A stretch of DNA of 40,916 nt, taken from contig DGAD01000028.1 in the NCBI GenBank assembly GCA_002382805.1, positions 1-40,916 of the forward strand, in the 5' to 3' direction. The stretch comes from Clostridiales bacterium UBA4039 (GTDB lineage Bacteria; Bacillota; Clostridia; Lachnospirales; Vallitaleaceae). A program made the position numbers and the translations under genes. Shown piece by piece: positions 9,056 through 17,070 of the stretch (positions are counted from its first letter, which is position 1; each line of letters opens with the position of its first letter). The notes under the pieces were generated by a model. It did no database searches. It was not told the origin of the DNA and saw only the letters and a list, made by a program, of their open reading frames with translations.

Positions 9056-9238
9056 CTACTTAATTGTTTCTTTCATTTGAAGATAGGTTTTCTCATCAAT
9101 TTCGCCTTTTACAAAGCGTTCTTTTAATTGCTCCTGCGCACTTTTATGTTGATTGAATGTGATTTTTCCATTTTCTTGATTGAAAAACAGATAGTAAATT
9201 AATATTGCCAATCCAACCCAAAAGATAATCATCATCAT
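9056..9238 (-). CDS. Tiny membrane protein with SHOCT domain
   Basis: A 60-residue protein: an N-terminal membrane helix (IIFWVGLAILIYYLFF), a short linker, and a C-terminal SHOCT motif (AQEQLKERFVKGEIDEKTYLQMK) similar to that of the next gene. AAGGAGG precedes the ATG at ideal distance, so it is real despite its size. First gene of the operon with the other SHOCT protein and the Met/His-rich protein. Confidence 0.8.
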   Translation of the reverse strand: MMMIIFWVGLAILIYYLFFNQENGKITFNQHKSAQEQLKERFVKGEIDEKTYLQMKETIK

Positions 9239-9277
9239 TTCGCCTCCTTAATCTTTTCTATATATGTAGTATGCAAC

Positions 9278-9299
9278 ACAATTATGACACAATTATGAC
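9278..9299. repeat. Two adjacent perfect 11-bp direct repeats, possible regulator site
   Basis: ACAATTATGAC is present twice in immediate succession (9278-9288 and 9289-9299), 40 bp upstream of the first SHOCT gene. Direct repeats with an 11-bp, one-helical-turn period are the usual binding pattern of OmpR/PhoB-type response regulators. No such regulator is encoded in the window. Confidence 0.6.
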
Positions 9300-9358
9300 T
9301 GTATAAGCGTATTTTCCACTGTAGGCTTTTAGTTCAAAGGCTTCTTCTTATTTTTTGC

Positions 9359-9404
9359 AAAAAAAGAGCCATGCACCTGCAATACGCTTTGCAAGTACAT
9401 AGCT
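9359..9404 (-). terminator. Intrinsic terminator of the alpha/beta hydrolase gene
   Basis: AGCCATGCACCTGCAA (9367-9382) and TTGCAAGTACATAGCT (9389-9404) form a 16-bp stem (with G-U pairs in the RNA) around a 6-nt loop. On the minus strand it is followed by CTTTTTTT. It lies 37 nt after the hydrolase stop. Confidence 0.9.
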
Positions 9405-9441
9405 AAATATATATATGCATATTTCATTTCAGATATAAATA

Positions 9442-10596
9442 TCATTCATTACAAATATGCATTTTCTTCCTTAACCATTCCATCATATATGGTATTTCAA
9501 CTGATTTCATAGTATCTGTACACATATGATCGCCGCCTTCGACTTCTTTGAGCTCAACTGCCCCATTAATAAGTTTTGCAGCCTCACGAATACCTTGAAT
9601 AGGAATTAATGAGTCTTGTGTTCCATGAATTAAAAGTGTTTGTGCTTGTATTTTAGGTAGTATTTTGTTGAAATCAATATGGTTTTTTCTCTGTTCAAAT
9701 TCTTGCTCATCACATCCCCAGTGTTTAAATACCTGTCTTTTTTGAATTACTGGCAAGTGTTTCATGGCTTTTCCAAGATCATAAATCCCCCCACCAAGCA
9801 TCACCATATATTTGAATCTACGGTCTGACCCAGCCGTCATAGCTGACCAAGTCCCTCCTCCACTAAATCCAAATAAACACACTTGATCTTCATTAATCTT
9901 TTCATGCCGCTTACAAAAATCTAAAATTAAATGTCCAAGAATTTCAGCATTGTCTAACGCTTTATAACGATTTCCAGTTAAGCGACTTTCACCCCACCCA
10001 ACTTGGTCAACATTCAAAATCGCCATTCCTTGTTCCAATATAACATCCTCTATAGCACGCAATGTCTCTTTTACGGTATCATTGCCTTGAAACAGAATAA
10101 TCACAGGTACTTTTTTTATTGTATTCTCCGGAAATCTCAAACGCGCAAAGATTTTACCTTTTGTCCATGGGAAAACTATTTTTTCAACTGATGGTTTTGT
10201 GTATTTATCTATTTCAACTGAAATCTTTAAAAAGTCTTTATAGTTGCGGTCAATCTCTTCATCTGTCCGCGCAACCCAATCCGCTAAAAAAAACATCATC
10301 AATGCTTTTTGCTTTTCTTCAATATAATGATCGGGTTCGGATATAAATGCTTCTGCTTTTTTTTCACGTTCCTTTCCTACTCGACGGCAATGTTTATACA
10401 AATCATATCCCATATCATTTGCAGAACTAAAAGCCTCAATCATATCTTGTCTATCTGCTCCCATTAAAATATTGGATTCAAATAGCATATTAAATGTCGG
10501 CATCGATTTCCATTTATTGCTTGCAATGATTTTTCCCATCATCTTATCTTGTATATCATCTGGCATACGAATAAAAGCTTCCTTTGTAAAATTCAT
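9442..10596 (-). CDS. Alpha/beta hydrolase (FrsA/dienelactone-hydrolase-like esterase)
   Basis: A 384-residue serine hydrolase with an N-terminal helical region of about 140 residues and a C-terminal alpha/beta-hydrolase fold. The nucleophile elbow is GFSGGG, the acid is likely the Asp in HGTQDSLIP and the catalytic His that in EGGDHMC. An oxyanion-region motif (PVIILFQGNDTVKE) opens the fold. The helical cap plus core resembles FrsA-like and pseudooxynicotine-hydrolase-type enzymes, but the substrate is unknown. There is no signal peptide, so it is cytoplasmic. AAAGGAT precedes the ATG. The gene has its own TetR-type operator and follows the tetR gene, making it the probable regulated target. 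Confidence 0.85.
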   Translation of the reverse strand: MNFTKEAFIRMPDDIQDKMMGKIIASNKWKSMPTFNMLFESNILMGADRQDMIEAFSSANDMGYDLYKHCRRVGKEREKKAEAFISEPDHYIEEKQKALMMFFLADWVARTDEEIDRNYKDFLKISVEIDKYTKPSVEKIVFPWTKGKIFARLRFPENTIKKVPVIILFQGNDTVKETLRAIEDVILEQGMAILNVDQVGWGESRLTGNRYKALDNAEILGHLILDFCKRHEKINEDQVCLFGFSGGGTWSAMTAGSDRRFKYMVMLGGGIYDLGKAMKHLPVIQKRQVFKHWGCDEQEFEQRKNHIDFNKILPKIQAQTLLIHGTQDSLIPIQGIREAAKLINGAVELKEVEGGDHMCTDTMKSVEIPYMMEWLRKKMHICNE

Positions 10597-10616
10597 AATT
10601 TCATCCTTTCTTTTTA

Positions 10617-10638
10617 ACTAACCGGTTGGTTAATAGTA
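10617..10638 (-). promoter_or_regulatory. TetR-type operator overlapping a -10 ahead of the hydrolase gene
   Basis: ACTAACCGGTTGGTTAAT (10617-10634) contains the dyad TAACC-N4-GGTTA. It overlaps by 2 bp a minus-strand -10-like TACTAT (10633-10638). The same arrangement, with one base changed, precedes the tetR gene. Confidence 0.8.
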
Positions 10639-10659
10639 TCCAAAAAAAATTTCTCCTTT

Positions 10660-11268
10660 CTATAGTTTGTTTTTGTGATATTCTATATGTGTATTGAGAA
10701 ATGCTTGAACAAACATCTCTTTCATTTGTGCTTTCGAAAGCTCATGCTTTTCTCCAAAAACATCCCCAAATATAGCAAATGTGAGTATTGGCATTATTCC
10801 TGTAAAAAATTCGGTAACCATTAATAATTTTTCATCTTTTTCTATGTTCCATCCCTTTTGTTTGTATCGTTCTCGGATTGACTCAATTTCATTTGCCATT
10901 AACATGTCTGACAATGCAATGATAATATTGTCTTCTTCACCTTCTTTAAGTGACTCGATAACAGCAATTTTAATAAGTTTCTTTTTTCTCACAACAAAAT
11001 CCACCATCAATAAAGACGATTTTTCGATATGTCGCATAGACATTTCATCATTTTTCTCATTATATAAATATGTGATCTCTTTTTCAATTAATTTTACAAA
11101 TTCAAAAAAAAGTGTATTTAGCAAGTCTTTTTTACTCTCAAAATAGTAATAGATTAAAGCTTTATTCACTTCAGCTTCTTTAGCGATTTCATTTACACTC
11201 GTTCCATCATATCCCTTTTTAGCAAACATTTCTTCAGCAATATGTAAAATTCGTTCTCTTGCATCCAT
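10660..11268 (-). CDS. TetR-family repressor
   Basis: A 202-residue regulator. The N-terminal helix-turn-helix is clear: RERILHIAEEMFAKKGYDGTSVNEIAKEAEVNKALIYYYFESKKDLL. The remaining helical domain binds an unknown ligand. A TTG at 11271 is in frame, but AGGAG is correctly placed for the ATG at 11268. The promoter carries an operator almost identical to one before the downstream hydrolase gene, so autorepression and repression of the hydrolase are the simplest reading. Confidence 0.9.
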   Translation of the reverse strand: MDARERILHIAEEMFAKKGYDGTSVNEIAKEAEVNKALIYYYFESKKDLLNTLFFEFVKLIEKEITYLYNEKNDEMSMRHIEKSSLLMVDFVVRKKKLIKIAVIESLKEGEEDNIIIALSDMLMANEIESIRERYKQKGWNIEKDEKLLMVTEFFTGIMPILTFAIFGDVFGEKHELSKAQMKEMFVQAFLNTHIEYHKNKL

Positions 11269-11280
11269 CAAAATCTCCTA

Positions 11281-11325
11281 ACTAACCGTTTGGTTAATCT
11301 TATCAAAAATATATTTTTTTGTCAA
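11281..11325 (-). promoter_or_regulatory. tetR promoter with overlapping operator
   Basis: On the minus strand a -35 TTGACA (11320-11325), 17-nt spacer and -10 TAAGAT (11297-11302). The operator ACTAACCGTTTGGTTAAT (11281-11298, dyad TAACC-N4-GGTTA) covers the end of the -10 and the start site, a classic repressor position. Confidence 0.85.
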
Positions 11326-11333
11326 CCTATTTT

Positions 11334-13829
11334 TTATCTAGCTTTTATCAATCCATACTTTTCTTTGATCCGCTCAAGTTTTTCAAGCATTGGTCGGGCA
11401 ATTACAAACAAAAAAAACACTGTTGCTACGGCATGGATCAAATCAAAAGGAATTCCCCGAAGATAGGCAAGTACAAACATCTCCTTTGTCGGATGACTTT
11501 GAAACATCAACACCGCTGCCGGATTCATTATTCCACCATAAATAAAAAATGTACTTATCCCTCCAAAGACGCATAGTTCAATTGTCTTTTTCCTCAATAC
11601 GCCTTTTTGAAATAAAATACCAGCGATGAATCCGATAATACCAAGTGCGAACATTTGCCATGGGGTCCAAGGCCCTTGACCAAAAAACATATTGGATACA
11701 AACGCAATGATGGCACCAACTAAAAAACCTGATTCTGCTCCAAAAGCTACACCAGCAATAATCACAATAGCTACCACCGGCTTAAACTGAGGCACCATAA
11801 AAAAAGCCGCACGCCCCGCTACACCTATAGCACATAGAACTGCAATCACAATGAGTTCCCGGGCAAGGGGTTTTCTGTGTTCAAAAACCAATACAAAAGG
11901 TAACATCGTCTGTAAGATAATAAGCATACTGATAAAATAGTACTTTCGATCTCCTAAGTAATAGATGCCAATATACATCGTAAGAGGAATCGTCAGAAAA
12001 ATTATAATCATGGCCAAGAGTGTTCTGGTTGACAGATAGCGTTGATGTATTGGCACTTGTCCTTCATGCTTCTTATCCTTTTTTCGGGTTTGCACATTTT
12101 GGGGATATAGAGTTTTTACTTTCTTGGGATATACATGGGAAAAATCCACACTTTCCAAAGGAGTAATATCGCCTCCACATGCACTGATGACATCTTCTGG
12201 CGTCATTGCATCTATAATATGTTGACGCGCCATTCGATTTGCTGATGTGGTATAAAAGTTATTGCCTGTAAAGAAATTACGTGTATTATTTTCACTGACA
12301 ACTTTACCATCAAAAAACAAAGCACACCGCTTCGCATACTTGGCACAAAATTCAATATCATGGCTCACCATAATAATCGTCACGCCTTCTTGTAGCAATC
12401 CATGAAGTATACCGGCAAACACACTCTTAAAATGGGCATCTAAACCTTTTGTCGGCTCATCAAGCATCAAGATTTTGGGTTCAAGCAATAAAACCTTAGC
12501 CAATGCCAAGCGTTGCTGTTCTCCTCCGGATAAATCATAAGGATGCTTCGTTAATAGCTTATCTAATTGACATAATTGACTTATGTATTGTACTTGTTCT
12601 TGTCGCGTTTTCTTTTCCTTATCGTGTCCCAATCCATCAACAAGATCTTCGAATACTGTTTTTTGGCTAAAGAGCGTCTGGGGGTTTTGCGGCAACATAC
12701 CTATGCTATTTTCTACAACTTGATTACGCTTATTACCTATGACGTGTCCTGCAACGTTTACCATTCCTCTATATGGCGTATTTTCTCCACAGATGAGCGA
12801 AAGCATTGTTGACTTTCCTGCGCCGTTTCCGCCTAAAATGGCTAACAGTTCCCCTTCATATATTTGCATCGACATTCCTTTAAGAACATCCGTCGCGTTT
12901 TGTTCATAACGAAACCAAACTTCCTCCAGGGTAATTATCGGATTGTACGTCTTTATCTTCTCTTTTTGCGAATGTGTTGGCATCAGGTTAAGCGGTCGAT
13001 GTTGAACAAATGCGTCCAGCCATGTTCTCCCGTCCCGAACAGTTATCGGACACTCTAACTGATTATCCACCCTCGCATATATCTGCATTGGAATTGGCAT
13101 CGCCAAAAACATACTATGTCTTATGTTTTTTAGATATGTCCCTATCTCTTGTGGTGTTCCATCACCTATCAAACGTCCTTCATCTAAAACTAAAACTCTG
13201 TCTGTCAGGGAAAACACCTCTTCTAGGCGATGTTCTGTCATAATAACGGTTACACCTAGTTCACGATTTATCCTTCCAAGCGTTGCTAAAAATTCTGCCG
13301 CTGCAATAGGGTCCAACTGACTTGTCGGCTCATCCAAAATAAGAACTGAAGGCTGCATCGCCATAATTGATGCTAAATTTAAAAGCTGCTTTTGCCCTCC
13401 TGAAAGTTGAGCAACACTTTTATGAAACCAAGACTCAATTCCAAAAAAAGCGGCAATTTCAGCCACACGTAAACGGATGGTCGGAGTATCTATCCCCAAG
13501 CTTTCTAATCCAAAAGCTAATTCATGCCACACTTTATCTGTTACAATTTGGTTGTCCGGCGATTGCATAACAACGCCTATTTTAGAACTTTGAATACGCT
13601 GCTCCCATGCGGACAAGGACTTACCTTCAAATAGAATCTCTCCCTGAACAGTTCCATATGGCGCAAGTACAGTTTTTAATTGTCGAAGTAAGGTTGTCTT
13701 ACCACACCCCGAGGGTCCACAAAGGGTCACAAACTCTCCTTTGTTAATCGAAAAAGACAGTGCATCAAGAACCGCTTTTGTTTGTTTTGGATAAAAAAAC
13801 GTTACCTTTTTAAGCGTATAGCTCTCCAT
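11334..13829 (-). CDS. Single-chain ECF transporter: two ATPase domains fused to an S component
   Basis: An 831-residue fusion. ATPase 1 (about residues 1-245) has Walker A GPSGCGKTT, Q-loop VMQSPDNQ, signature LSGGQKQ and Walker B VLILDEPTSQLDP. ATPase 2 (about 295-515) has GGNGAGKST, LPQNPQTLFS, LSGGEQQR and ILMLDEPTKGLD. From about residue 600 to the end are about six membrane spans, including GVAGRAAFFMVPQFKPVVAIVIIAG, typical of substrate-binding S components of ECF vitamin transporters. The gene overlaps ecfT by 28 nt; the ATG at 13829 has GAGGAG upstream, whereas the more upstream in-frame start at 13877 does not. As last gene of a cobalamin-riboswitch operon, the S domain is predicted to bind a corrinoid. 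AAS fusion in one chain is uncommon; most ECF modules use separate EcfA1, EcfA2 and S proteins. Confidence 0.9.
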   Translation of the reverse strand: MESYTLKKVTFFYPKQTKAVLDALSFSINKGEFVTLCGPSGCGKTTLLRQLKTVLAPYGTVQGEILFEGKSLSAWEQRIQSSKIGVVMQSPDNQIVTDKVWHELAFGLESLGIDTPTIRLRVAEIAAFFGIESWFHKSVAQLSGGQKQLLNLASIMAMQPSVLILDEPTSQLDPIAAAEFLATLGRINRELGVTVIMTEHRLEEVFSLTDRVLVLDEGRLIGDGTPQEIGTYLKNIRHSMFLAMPIPMQIYARVDNQLECPITVRDGRTWLDAFVQHRPLNLMPTHSQKEKIKTYNPIITLEEVWFRYEQNATDVLKGMSMQIYEGELLAILGGNGAGKSTMLSLICGENTPYRGMVNVAGHVIGNKRNQVVENSIGMLPQNPQTLFSQKTVFEDLVDGLGHDKEKKTRQEQVQYISQLCQLDKLLTKHPYDLSGGEQQRLALAKVLLLEPKILMLDEPTKGLDAHFKSVFAGILHGLLQEGVTIIMVSHDIEFCAKYAKRCALFFDGKVVSENNTRNFFTGNNFYTTSANRMARQHIIDAMTPEDVISACGGDITPLESVDFSHVYPKKVKTLYPQNVQTRKKDKKHEGQVPIHQRYLSTRTLLAMIIIFLTIPLTMYIGIYYLGDRKYYFISMLIILQTMLPFVLVFEHRKPLARELIVIAVLCAIGVAGRAAFFMVPQFKPVVAIVIIAGVAFGAESGFLVGAIIAFVSNMFFGQGPWTPWQMFALGIIGFIAGILFQKGVLRKKTIELCVFGGISTFFIYGGIMNPAAVLMFQSHPTKEMFVLAYLRGIPFDLIHAVATVFFLFVIARPMLEKLERIKEKYGLIKAR

Positions 13830-14692
13830 TTTAACTTCTCCTCTATATTTATGCCCACTGGAGCGATACATAAACAAAAATATGTGACATACAGGCTGAT
13901 AGCATGTGCTTCAACTTTCCCCCCTTGTATCGTCGGAAAATACCGCCAATATGTGCCTTCAAAAACAATGCCTATAACCATATAGACTCCACAAACAATT
14001 AAAAAAACAAGTGCATATTGATCACGTCGGTCAAAATGATATATTGAAAAAGCACTACGCCCTGGTAAGCCATAGCCTCTACTTTTCATTGAATCCGCTG
14101 TTTCAATGGCATTTTCCAGCGCCCACGTCACCATAATCGAAAGAATTTTTATGCCTTGTTTTATGCGCTGTATGATATTTCCATAAGACACATCTTTTCC
14201 CAACGCTCTTTGTCCTCGAGTAATCCACTGAAGTTGTGTCAAAAAGCGAGGGACAAAACGTAAAACCATGGATAAGATTAAAGAAAGCGAAGGTATGATA
14301 CGTCCAAATAAATATATAAACTTATCCGAAGTCATGACGACATTATAACAAGAAAACCAGACCATAATTGTCATCAACATAACCGCTGCTGAGATTCCAT
14401 ACACAATAGACTCAAGCGTTAATGGATTCCCATTGGGCAAATAGGTCAAAATAGTCATCCCTTCATGGTTAAACGCAGGATTAATCATTGCTGTAGCAAC
14501 AAGTATCGGCAGCATATACTTCAAACTAAAATTAAGGGTCTTTTTTCCTCGCAAAAAAAATGCATACGTCAGTGCACCAAAAAAAGAGATGCACTGTAAA
14601 ACAGGATGCATAAAAAACATCGAAAAAATTAAGACTTGGGAAAAAAACAAAAAATTAATGATTGGATGATATGTTGAAAAGGTATCTCCCAT
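13802..14692 (-). CDS. ecfT: ECF transporter transmembrane coupling protein EcfT
   Basis: A 296-residue integral membrane protein with several hydrophobic spans and the long cytoplasmic coupling helices typical of EcfT/CbiQ. The signature near residue 210 (ADSMKSRGYG) is the second xRG coupling motif that docks on the ATPases; FVPRFLTQLQ precedes the helical hairpin. Its ATG shares one base with the stop of the DUF4430 gene before it (TAATG), and its 3' end overlaps the ATPase/S fusion gene, so the three should be translationally coupled. With the downstream fusion it forms a complete ECF importer. Confidence 0.92.
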   Translation of the reverse strand: MGDTFSTYHPIINFLFFSQVLIFSMFFMHPVLQCISFFGALTYAFFLRGKKTLNFSLKYMLPILVATAMINPAFNHEGMTILTYLPNGNPLTLESIVYGISAAVMLMTIMVWFSCYNVVMTSDKFIYLFGRIIPSLSLILSMVLRFVPRFLTQLQWITRGQRALGKDVSYGNIIQRIKQGIKILSIMVTWALENAIETADSMKSRGYGLPGRSAFSIYHFDRRDQYALVFLIVCGVYMVIGIVFEGTYWRYFPTIQGGKVEAHAISLYVTYFCLCIAPVGINIEEKLKWRAIRLKR

Positions 14693-15354
14693 TATTGGCC
14701 TCCCGTAGCGACATATCCGCCTACATCACGCCCCAAATCCGTAGTATAGACCCATTCAATAACATCCCCATCTTGAAGCTGATAGCGTGAAGCTCCATAA
14801 TTTGGAAACCATTCATTCACCTTATACATCCAGCCAGATAGTTCACCGACATCAAACTCATATAGATTATTGATTCCTTGAATATATGCGCTGTTATAAA
14901 TAGGTGTATTAACAAATTCCATATGAATATTATTTTTTTTCATTTCTCTTTGCAATAAATTAAAGACACTTTCGCCCTCATAAAAAACGACTTGTGTTGC
15001 AGGAAAAATGATCCCATCTTCCGGCACCAATTCCCATTTTTCTTTATCCAATGCATGCATATTCTCTAAAATCGTCTTACAAGATACCGAAAGTGTCGCT
15101 GTGTATTGCCCATCCCCTAATTGGACGTCCTGAGGTTCTACCGGAAGGGGTTTCCCTTCCGGTACAGGATCTGTAAGATATTCATCTTTTTGACTAATCG
15201 CATCATGCGTATCCTTGTTAGCATGAATTGCAAGTCCATCATCTACGTGGGTGTCCATATTGTTACCAGAGCCCTTCTCCTCCCATATGAATACACTGAG
15301 AAGAAGCACTAAGATTACAAACACCACAGCAAATGTTTTTTTATTCTTCTGCAT
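14692..15354 (-). CDS. Membrane-anchored transcobalamin-like (DUF4430) protein
   Basis: A 220-residue protein: signal anchor (about residues 7-25, no lipobox cysteine), a polar linker rich in Asp, His and Lys, then a DUF4430 domain from about residue 85 to the end. The diagnostic strands are ESVFNLLQREMKKNN, SGWMYKVNEWFPNYGASRY and DGDVIEWVYTTDLGRDVGG. DUF4430 corresponds to the beta domain of vertebrate transcobalamin and intrinsic factor. The gene lies between the barrel protein and ecfT, with its stop overlapping the ecfT start. I infer a docking or hand-over role at the outer membrane face, next to the ECF importer. Confidence 0.88.
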   Translation of the reverse strand: MQKNKKTFAVVFVILVLLLSVFIWEEKGSGNNMDTHVDDGLAIHANKDTHDAISQKDEYLTDPVPEGKPLPVEPQDVQLGDGQYTATLSVSCKTILENMHALDKEKWELVPEDGIIFPATQVVFYEGESVFNLLQREMKKNNIHMEFVNTPIYNSAYIQGINNLYEFDVGELSGWMYKVNEWFPNYGASRYQLQDGDVIEWVYTTDLGRDVGGYVATGGQ

Positions 15355-15379
15355 TTTTAAGCTTTCACCACCTTAGGCT

Positions 15380-17038
15380 TTATAATAGTTGAGATACGTC
15401 TAAAAGGTTATATAGCATCTGTGCAACTTCATAACGCTTAATAGCTTCTCTGGGTCGAATCGTTAAATCTTGTTGTGATAAAAGATCCGATTGATAGCAA
15501 AAGGCTAAGGATGTTCTTGCCCACTGCGACGCCTCCATATAATCCGAAAACTGAGCTAACATATCACGCATCTGAACCTCGGACACGTCGGTGTCATTCC
15601 CTGTCAATTTTGCCGCCCGTGCAATCATAACCGCCGCTTCCTCACGCGTAATCGTTCCATTAGGATTAAACACGGTCCTTGATTGTCCATGAATAATCCC
15701 ATAATTATAGGCTGCTCCTACGGATGTTGCATACCAACTTTTAGCCGGCACATCTCTAAATTGATTTGTACTTTGCTTAGGTAAACCTAGCGCCTGAACA
15801 ATCATAGTCGCAAACTCGGACCGTGTCACATGCATATTCGGTTTAAACTCTGTCTGTGTTTTCCCCTGAATAATTTGGCGAGCCGCAAGGCTATCCATGG
15901 CGAGTTTTGCCCGATGCCCTTTAATATCATCAAAGGTTTTTTTCGGCAAGACAACAGGTCTTAGTTGTACATCCGGATGCTTGTCTTTTTTGCCTACCAC
16001 CGAAGTTGATGGCAAGGATGCTTTAGTTCTTTGCTCAACATCTGTCATCCGATAAAGGCTTTGTTTTTTCTGCTGAGCTCTTTGTATGGCAACCAGTGCA
16101 TAAAATGCTTGTTCTGTTGCCATTTGATTAACTCCCGTCCCATCTTCTGTATGCAAAAAACCTTCCCCTGGTGTGTAAAATTCTAAAAGGTTATCTACAA
16201 CGGTTTTTCCATTTTTCACAAACCGTTTATCTGTCACTGATACGCCTAATTCTGTCAATGCAACAGCAACTTGAGCGGTACTTTCCACATTTTCTTTACC
16301 CCAGCTCGAGTATCCACCTTCATCATTTTGCACATTTGATAAAAAATCTAATGCTTCGTCAATAACTTTTTTAACATCATTTCGCTTTTGGTATTTTGCC
16401 AATGCTTGTAGTGCCATCGCCGTGATATCCGGGTCTGACACCTGTTTTTTAGATGATGCCGTTTCTAATCCTCCAAAAAGAGAAAATCCACCATCCTCAA
16501 GCTGTCTACGCAGTATTTCATCCACATACTTATCCCGTGTCGCTTGAGTCGATGGATTATCACTGTCACTAATTGTATAGGCACCGCTATCCAAAGCGAT
16601 GAGTGCAAAAATAGGCCCATTAATCCCTTGTTGGATTGTCTTATCAAAATCACTCAGTGGATATGTCAGGTCATAGCCACCTACATTCCTAGGATCATAG
16701 CCACTTGCTGTTAACGCCAAAATCAAGCGTGAATATTCTGTGAGTTTGACATGATGTAGAACCCCTTTTTTCTCCTTAACATATGTCTCCACATTATTAT
16801 AGTACGTCAAGTAGTAGTCATTTGGTACATGGTAGTCACTGCGAGCTAGTCCTAGGACAGCCCATTCTCCACCTACAAATCCAACTTGGGGATTACTCAC
16901 CGTCTTATGCATGTAAATTGCAGTATCTTCAATCACTTGATCCAGCTGTTGTTCTGAAACAGATACTACACTTATTCTAGTCACAAAACATAAAATCAAT
17001 ATCCATAGCCACAGGCTTTGTCTTTCTATAACCTTCAT
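15380..17038 (-). CDS. SLH-anchored surface protein with intrinsic-factor-like alpha/alpha barrel
   Basis: A 552-residue secreted protein. A signal peptide (about 1-30, WLWILILCFVTRISVV) is followed by an alpha/alpha-barrel region (about 30-330) built of prenyltransferase/squalene-cyclase-like repeats (GPIFALIALDSGAY, DGGFSLFGG, ALQALAKYQ, NDEGGYSSWG). This is the same fold class as the alpha domain of intrinsic factor. Three SLH modules (about 372-550; RSEFATMIVQALG, TREEAAVMIARAA, RYEVAQMLYNLL) should tether it to wall polymers. It has no DUF4430 domain of its own; that domain is in the next gene. ATGs at 17062 and 17038 are possible; GAGGTG lies 7 nt before the second, which is preferred. 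Confidence 0.85.
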   Translation of the reverse strand: MKVIERQSLWLWILILCFVTRISVVSVSEQQLDQVIEDTAIYMHKTVSNPQVGFVGGEWAVLGLARSDYHVPNDYYLTYYNNVETYVKEKKGVLHHVKLTEYSRLILALTASGYDPRNVGGYDLTYPLSDFDKTIQQGINGPIFALIALDSGAYTISDSDNPSTQATRDKYVDEILRRQLEDGGFSLFGGLETASSKKQVSDPDITAMALQALAKYQKRNDVKKVIDEALDFLSNVQNDEGGYSSWGKENVESTAQVAVALTELGVSVTDKRFVKNGKTVVDNLLEFYTPGEGFLHTEDGTGVNQMATEQAFYALVAIQRAQQKKQSLYRMTDVEQRTKASLPSTSVVGKKDKHPDVQLRPVVLPKKTFDDIKGHRAKLAMDSLAARQIIQGKTQTEFKPNMHVTRSEFATMIVQALGLPKQSTNQFRDVPAKSWYATSVGAAYNYGIIHGQSRTVFNPNGTITREEAAVMIARAAKLTGNDTDVSEVQMRDMLAQFSDYMEASQWARTSLAFCYQSDLLSQQDLTIRPREAIKRYEVAQMLYNLLDVSQLL

Positions 17039-17070
17039 CTTTTTGCACCTCGCTACTTTCATCCTACGGT

